Assembly: GCA_902775895.1 (NCBI GenBank)
Contig: CACYNO010000006.1
Location: 24,330 to 88,329, forward strand
Source of the DNA: an uncultured Lachnospiraceae bacterium
GTDB lineage: Bacteria; Bacillota; Clostridia; Lachnospirales; Lachnospiraceae
Length of the DNA stretch: 64,000 nucleotides
Direction: 5' to 3'
Made by a program: the position numbers and the translations under genes. The notes under the pieces are model-generated. The model was given only the letters and a program-made list of their open reading frames with translations. It did no database searches and had not been told where the DNA came from. Position 1 is the stretch's first letter; every line of letters begins with the position of its first letter. Shown here piece by piece: positions 62,100 to 64,000 of the stretch.

Positions 62100-63389
62100 T
62101 CATTTTGTAAGAAGTTCTATCGCTTCCTCATTTGATAAAAAATCTTCTACGTCACACGCAGAATAAACTTCATTGTAATCCGTATCATATACTTCCTGGG
62201 TGCCGCAAACGTTGCACTCATGTACAGAACCTACAAGTTCGTCATCTTCCGTATATAACAACCATGCTCTCGAAGCACAACCGATTTTCTCAAATTCACC
62301 CGCTTTATCTTTACAGTCATCTTCGATACACTCATCTTCGATATCTTCTTCAATATCATCTGCGCATTCAACGTCTTCTTTAATGTTCTCTGAAACGACC
62401 TCAGCTTTTTCTTCAGATTCCTTGTCAGAAGACTCCTGCACCGCAATATCTTTTTTATCCCCGCATGAGCATCTGTAGCCTACAACCACATCTTCATCGT
62501 AAGCTTCTTTATCAACTACCTCTACATCCACTTCATGTCCCACAGGAGCAATTGACGACATTGCTGAAGCCTCTATCGCATCACTGTCACCTTTTGCTTC
62601 AGCTTCATCACGCAATGCCTGCAATGCCGTATTATATTCTTCCTCAGAAACCTCGATCCGATTTATAAAGAAGCCGTAATTCAGATCAACGATCTTCTCA
62701 TCTCCGACTTTATCAATCTCTGTCTTGGAATAATTGTAATAATTAAACTGTTTTCCGTTATAAAAGTATTCTTCACTACGTGAAATCTCATATCCAGTCT
62801 TCACAAACTGCTTCTCAATATGCGTCACCGGTACATGATGAACAGATTCAAATACCGGCTGCCATTCATGCACATGCTTTGCTTCTGCAGTGGTTATCCT
62901 GCCTGTCTTTTTTGCGGAAGCCTTTTTGTCCTTACTTACGCTTTTGCTTTCAGACGCTACAGGCTTGTCAGCCTTAACACTTACCTCTTTTACATTTGAA
63001 ACATCATCCCCGGCAACAGCGGGAACATATACAGTCTCTGATGTATAAGTCACTGAAACATCCCCACCTGCCTCAGTATCTACTGCAGCTTCAGTCTCGT
63101 CAACACTATCGGCACCGGAAATAAGACCATCGACAGACCCCCCATCTGCCTGTTCCTGAACAGATCCCTGTGCTTCGGCTCCGACGGTAAGACCAAGCTG
63201 TGAGCCGGTGACATCCTGTATAACTGCAGAAGCTGCTTCGGTAGTCTGAGCTTCTGCCATGATACCGCTTACGGATACCATACTAACATCTTTAAAACCA
63301 TTTCCCGATGCAACGCCTGCGACGATACACGCCGCTGCCGCAGCACCTGCAACTCCCATTGATATCTTAGCTGCTTTTTTCATATCCAT
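62100..63389 (-). CDS. Secreted or membrane-anchored protein of unknown function with Cys pairs
   Basis: A 429-residue protein that I do not recognise. A signal segment (AAKISMGVAGAAAAACIVAG) is followed by a low-complexity Ala/Glu/Ser/Thr/Val region (about 45-165). A middle part has KHVHEWQPVFESVHHVPVTH, HIEKQFVKTGYEISRSEEYF and YNYSKTEIDKVGDEKIVDLN. The acidic C-terminal third contains CSCGD (about 296) and CNVCGTQEVYD (near 405), which may bind zinc. It has a near-consensus promoter and lies beside an acidic repeat protein of similar composition. Surface or matrix roles are only a guess. ATGs at 63389 and 63383 both fit the ribosome site. Confidence 0.8.
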   Translation of the reverse strand: MDMKKAAKISMGVAGAAAAACIVAGVASGNGFKDVSMVSVSGIMAEAQTTEAASAVIQDVTGSQLGLTVGAEAQGSVQEQADGGSVDGLISGADSVDETEAAVDTEAGGDVSVTYTSETVYVPAVAGDDVSNVKEVSVKADKPVASESKSVSKDKKASAKKTGRITTAEAKHVHEWQPVFESVHHVPVTHIEKQFVKTGYEISRSEEYFYNGKQFNYYNYSKTEIDKVGDEKIVDLNYGFFINRIEVSEEEYNTALQALRDEAEAKGDSDAIEASAMSSIAPVGHEVDVEVVDKEAYDEDVVVGYRCSCGDKKDIAVQESSDKESEEKAEVVSENIKEDVECADDIEEDIEDECIEDDCKDKAGEFEKIGCASRAWLLYTEDDELVGSVHECNVCGTQEVYDTDYNEVYSACDVEDFLSNEEAIELLTK

Positions 63390-63397
63390 CCCCTTCC

Positions 63398-63412
63398 TTG
63401 ATATGATATCAA
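63398..63412. promoter_or_regulatory. 15-bp palindrome in the leader of the secreted-protein gene
   Basis: TTGATATGATATCAA, a perfect odd-length palindrome just upstream of the ribosome site AAGGAAGGGG. It could be an operator or an mRNA hairpin, but chance is possible in A/T-rich DNA. Confidence 0.3.
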
Positions 63413-63446
63413 ATCAGTTTAGTTTGGTTTAGCCTTACTATTTATA

Positions 63447-63474
63447 ATTATACTCTTGTATAAAAGATTGTCAA
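63447..63474 (-). promoter_or_regulatory. Strong promoter of the secreted-protein gene
   Basis: Minus-strand TTGACA (63469-63474), a 16-base spacer, and TATAAT (63447-63452): a full consensus pair, one of the strongest in the window. The leader is about 55 nt. Confidence 0.8.
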
Positions 63475-63492
63475 CTATGTTTATGCTTTATT

Positions 63493-63540
63493 ACATATAA
63501 AGACCGTGCATAACTGCAACGCAGCTTTTATGCACGGTCT
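63493..63540 (-). terminator. Hairpin downstream of the acidic repeat protein gene
   Basis: Stem AAAGACCGTGCATAA / TTATGCACGGTCTTT (15 perfect pairs) with an inner GCTGC-GTT-GCAG hairpin. It is about 80 bases after the acidic repeat protein stop, without a long T-tract. It partly resembles the core of the large quasi-palindromes (AAAGACCG, GCTGC apex). Confidence 0.65.
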
Positions 63541-63621
63541 TTGTGTCCTTAACGATCTGTCAGTCTTAATGTTTTGTCAGTTCAAAAAAGTAAATACCTA
63601 AGCCCGAATACCCGGATATAC

Positions 63622-64000
63622 TCAATGCCGATAATAATACCAGGGATAATACGGATAATACCTGCGACGACGTCTCCTTCTTACACCCGAACTATCGTAA
63701 TAGTACTCGTATTCGTCATCGTCGTCGTCATCATCATGATCATCATCGTCGTCGTCGCGGTCATCATCGTCATCATGACCATGCTCTGCATCCCGATCTT
63801 CGTTATCAGCAGGATCCTGTACTGCGGGCTTCTCTTCCTGATCTTTCTCATCCTCAGGATCTTCTGATGCAGGCTTCTCTTCCTGTTCCTTCTTATCCTC
63901 AGGATCTTCTGCGACAGGCTTTTCTTCCTGCTCTTTCTTGTCCTCGGGATCTTCTGCGACAGGCTTTTCTTCCTGCTCTTTCTTGTCCTCGGGATCTTCT
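63622..64000 (-). CDS. Acidic repeat protein, C-terminal part (start lies beyond the window)
   Basis: A minus-strand frame is open from the window edge to a TGA at 63622-63624, 125 codons. It opens with 15-residue repeats of EDPEDKKEQEEKPVA type (two exact, then two diverged). It continues with a very acidic stretch dominated by Asp with a few His (about residues 68-95), then ends RRRRRR followed by a Tyr/Pro-rich YYPYYPWYYYRH. No start lies in the window. The strongly charged repeats and the basic-aromatic tail suggest an extended surface or matrix protein. No family is recognised. Confidence 0.8.
   Translation of the reverse strand, partial: EDPEDKKEQEEKPVAEDPEDKKEQEEKPVAEDPEDKKEQEEKPASEDPEDEKDQEEKPAVQDPADNEDRDAEHGHDDDDDRDDDDDDHDDDDDDDEYEYYYDSSGVRRRRRRRYYPYYPWYYYRH

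Noticed and set aside
63860-64000. CRISPR array suggested by 45-bp direct repeats
   Set aside because: The repeats are contiguous, without spacers, and encode in-frame EDPEDKKEQEEKPVA units.

Overview
The window looks like chromosome from an anaerobic, Gram-positive member of the Clostridia, most likely a Lachnospiraceae (Butyrivibrio/Roseburia-like) bacterium. This is inferred from gene content and is not a database assignment. The indications are DivIC, TilS and FtsH in one operon, GdpP-L9-DnaB, DnaG-RpoD-TrmK, DnaD/DnaI-type loaders, a long clostridial PRPP synthetase, an archaeal-type ProRS, small ferredoxins, carbamate kinase, cell-wall-binding repeats and no outer-membrane genes. Most genes are on the minus strand. 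Start codons are often TTG behind a strong Shine-Dalgarno sequence.

Layout. 1-1130: start of a family 2 glycosyltransferase and ilvE. 1231-1685: a 78-residue orphan protein followed by a large palindrome. 1736-8202: operon divIC-tilS-ftsH-vanY-type peptidase-membrane protein-proS. 8283-10109: rqcP, a ThyX-like protein and a D-lactate dehydrogenase. 10219-12980 (+): acyltransferase and a secreted C39-type peptidase with cell-wall repeats. 12996-17498: hemW, zinc-ribbon and membrane proteins, and a PfoR-type EIIC with a DUF1858 protein. 17734: ferredoxin. 18247-22066: dnaB-rplI-gdpP. 22105-23997: a CaCA exchanger and carbamate kinase. 24169-36858: an eight-gene operon of chelatase subunits D, I and H (CobN-like), a tandem binding protein, a FecCD/BtuCD importer and an ABC-2 exporter. 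It is preceded by a LysR regulator and a DUF4198 protein (36992-39008). 39026-41572: aspartate kinase and homoserine dehydrogenase. 41587-46774: trmK, rpoD, dnaG and a dNTPase. 46858-49045: a CBS/CNNM protein (+) and thiE (-). 49198: tRNA-Pro. 49573-57292: a two-component system, murA, mfd and pth. 57439-62053 (+): murC, a DnaD-like protein, a DnaI-like protein and prs. 62100-64000: two unusual acidic or secreted proteins.

Two things stand out. The first is a family of four large intergenic quasi-palindromes (1211-1462, 17988-18259, 48100-48393, 49326-49572). Each is 247-294 bp and sits on the stop codon of a protein gene. Their stem sequences differ between copies but stay complementary within each copy. 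At fixed places they keep the same non-complementary blocks, so the two arms can be told apart: an alpha arm (CAAACTGTA, GCCCT, AATTTAAAGA, GAACACG) and a beta arm (CGAACATTA, GTCC, AATTAAGA, TACG). Covarying helices with conserved asymmetric bulges suggest a folded RNA or a hairpin-recognised DNA element. I do not recognise it as a named family. In three copies (1-3) the stem base runs into the last codons of the adjacent gene, so the far arm carries an inverted, diverged copy of the gene end; in copy 4 it stops at the stop codon.

The second is the chelatase-transport operon. No corrin or chlorophyll biosynthesis genes accompany the CobN/ChlI/ChlD triad. Instead it is joined to an importer and an exporter. 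One reading is tetrapyrrole import, anaerobic metal removal and export of the metal-free ring. A strong 38-bp dyad abuts the operon's putative -10 element.
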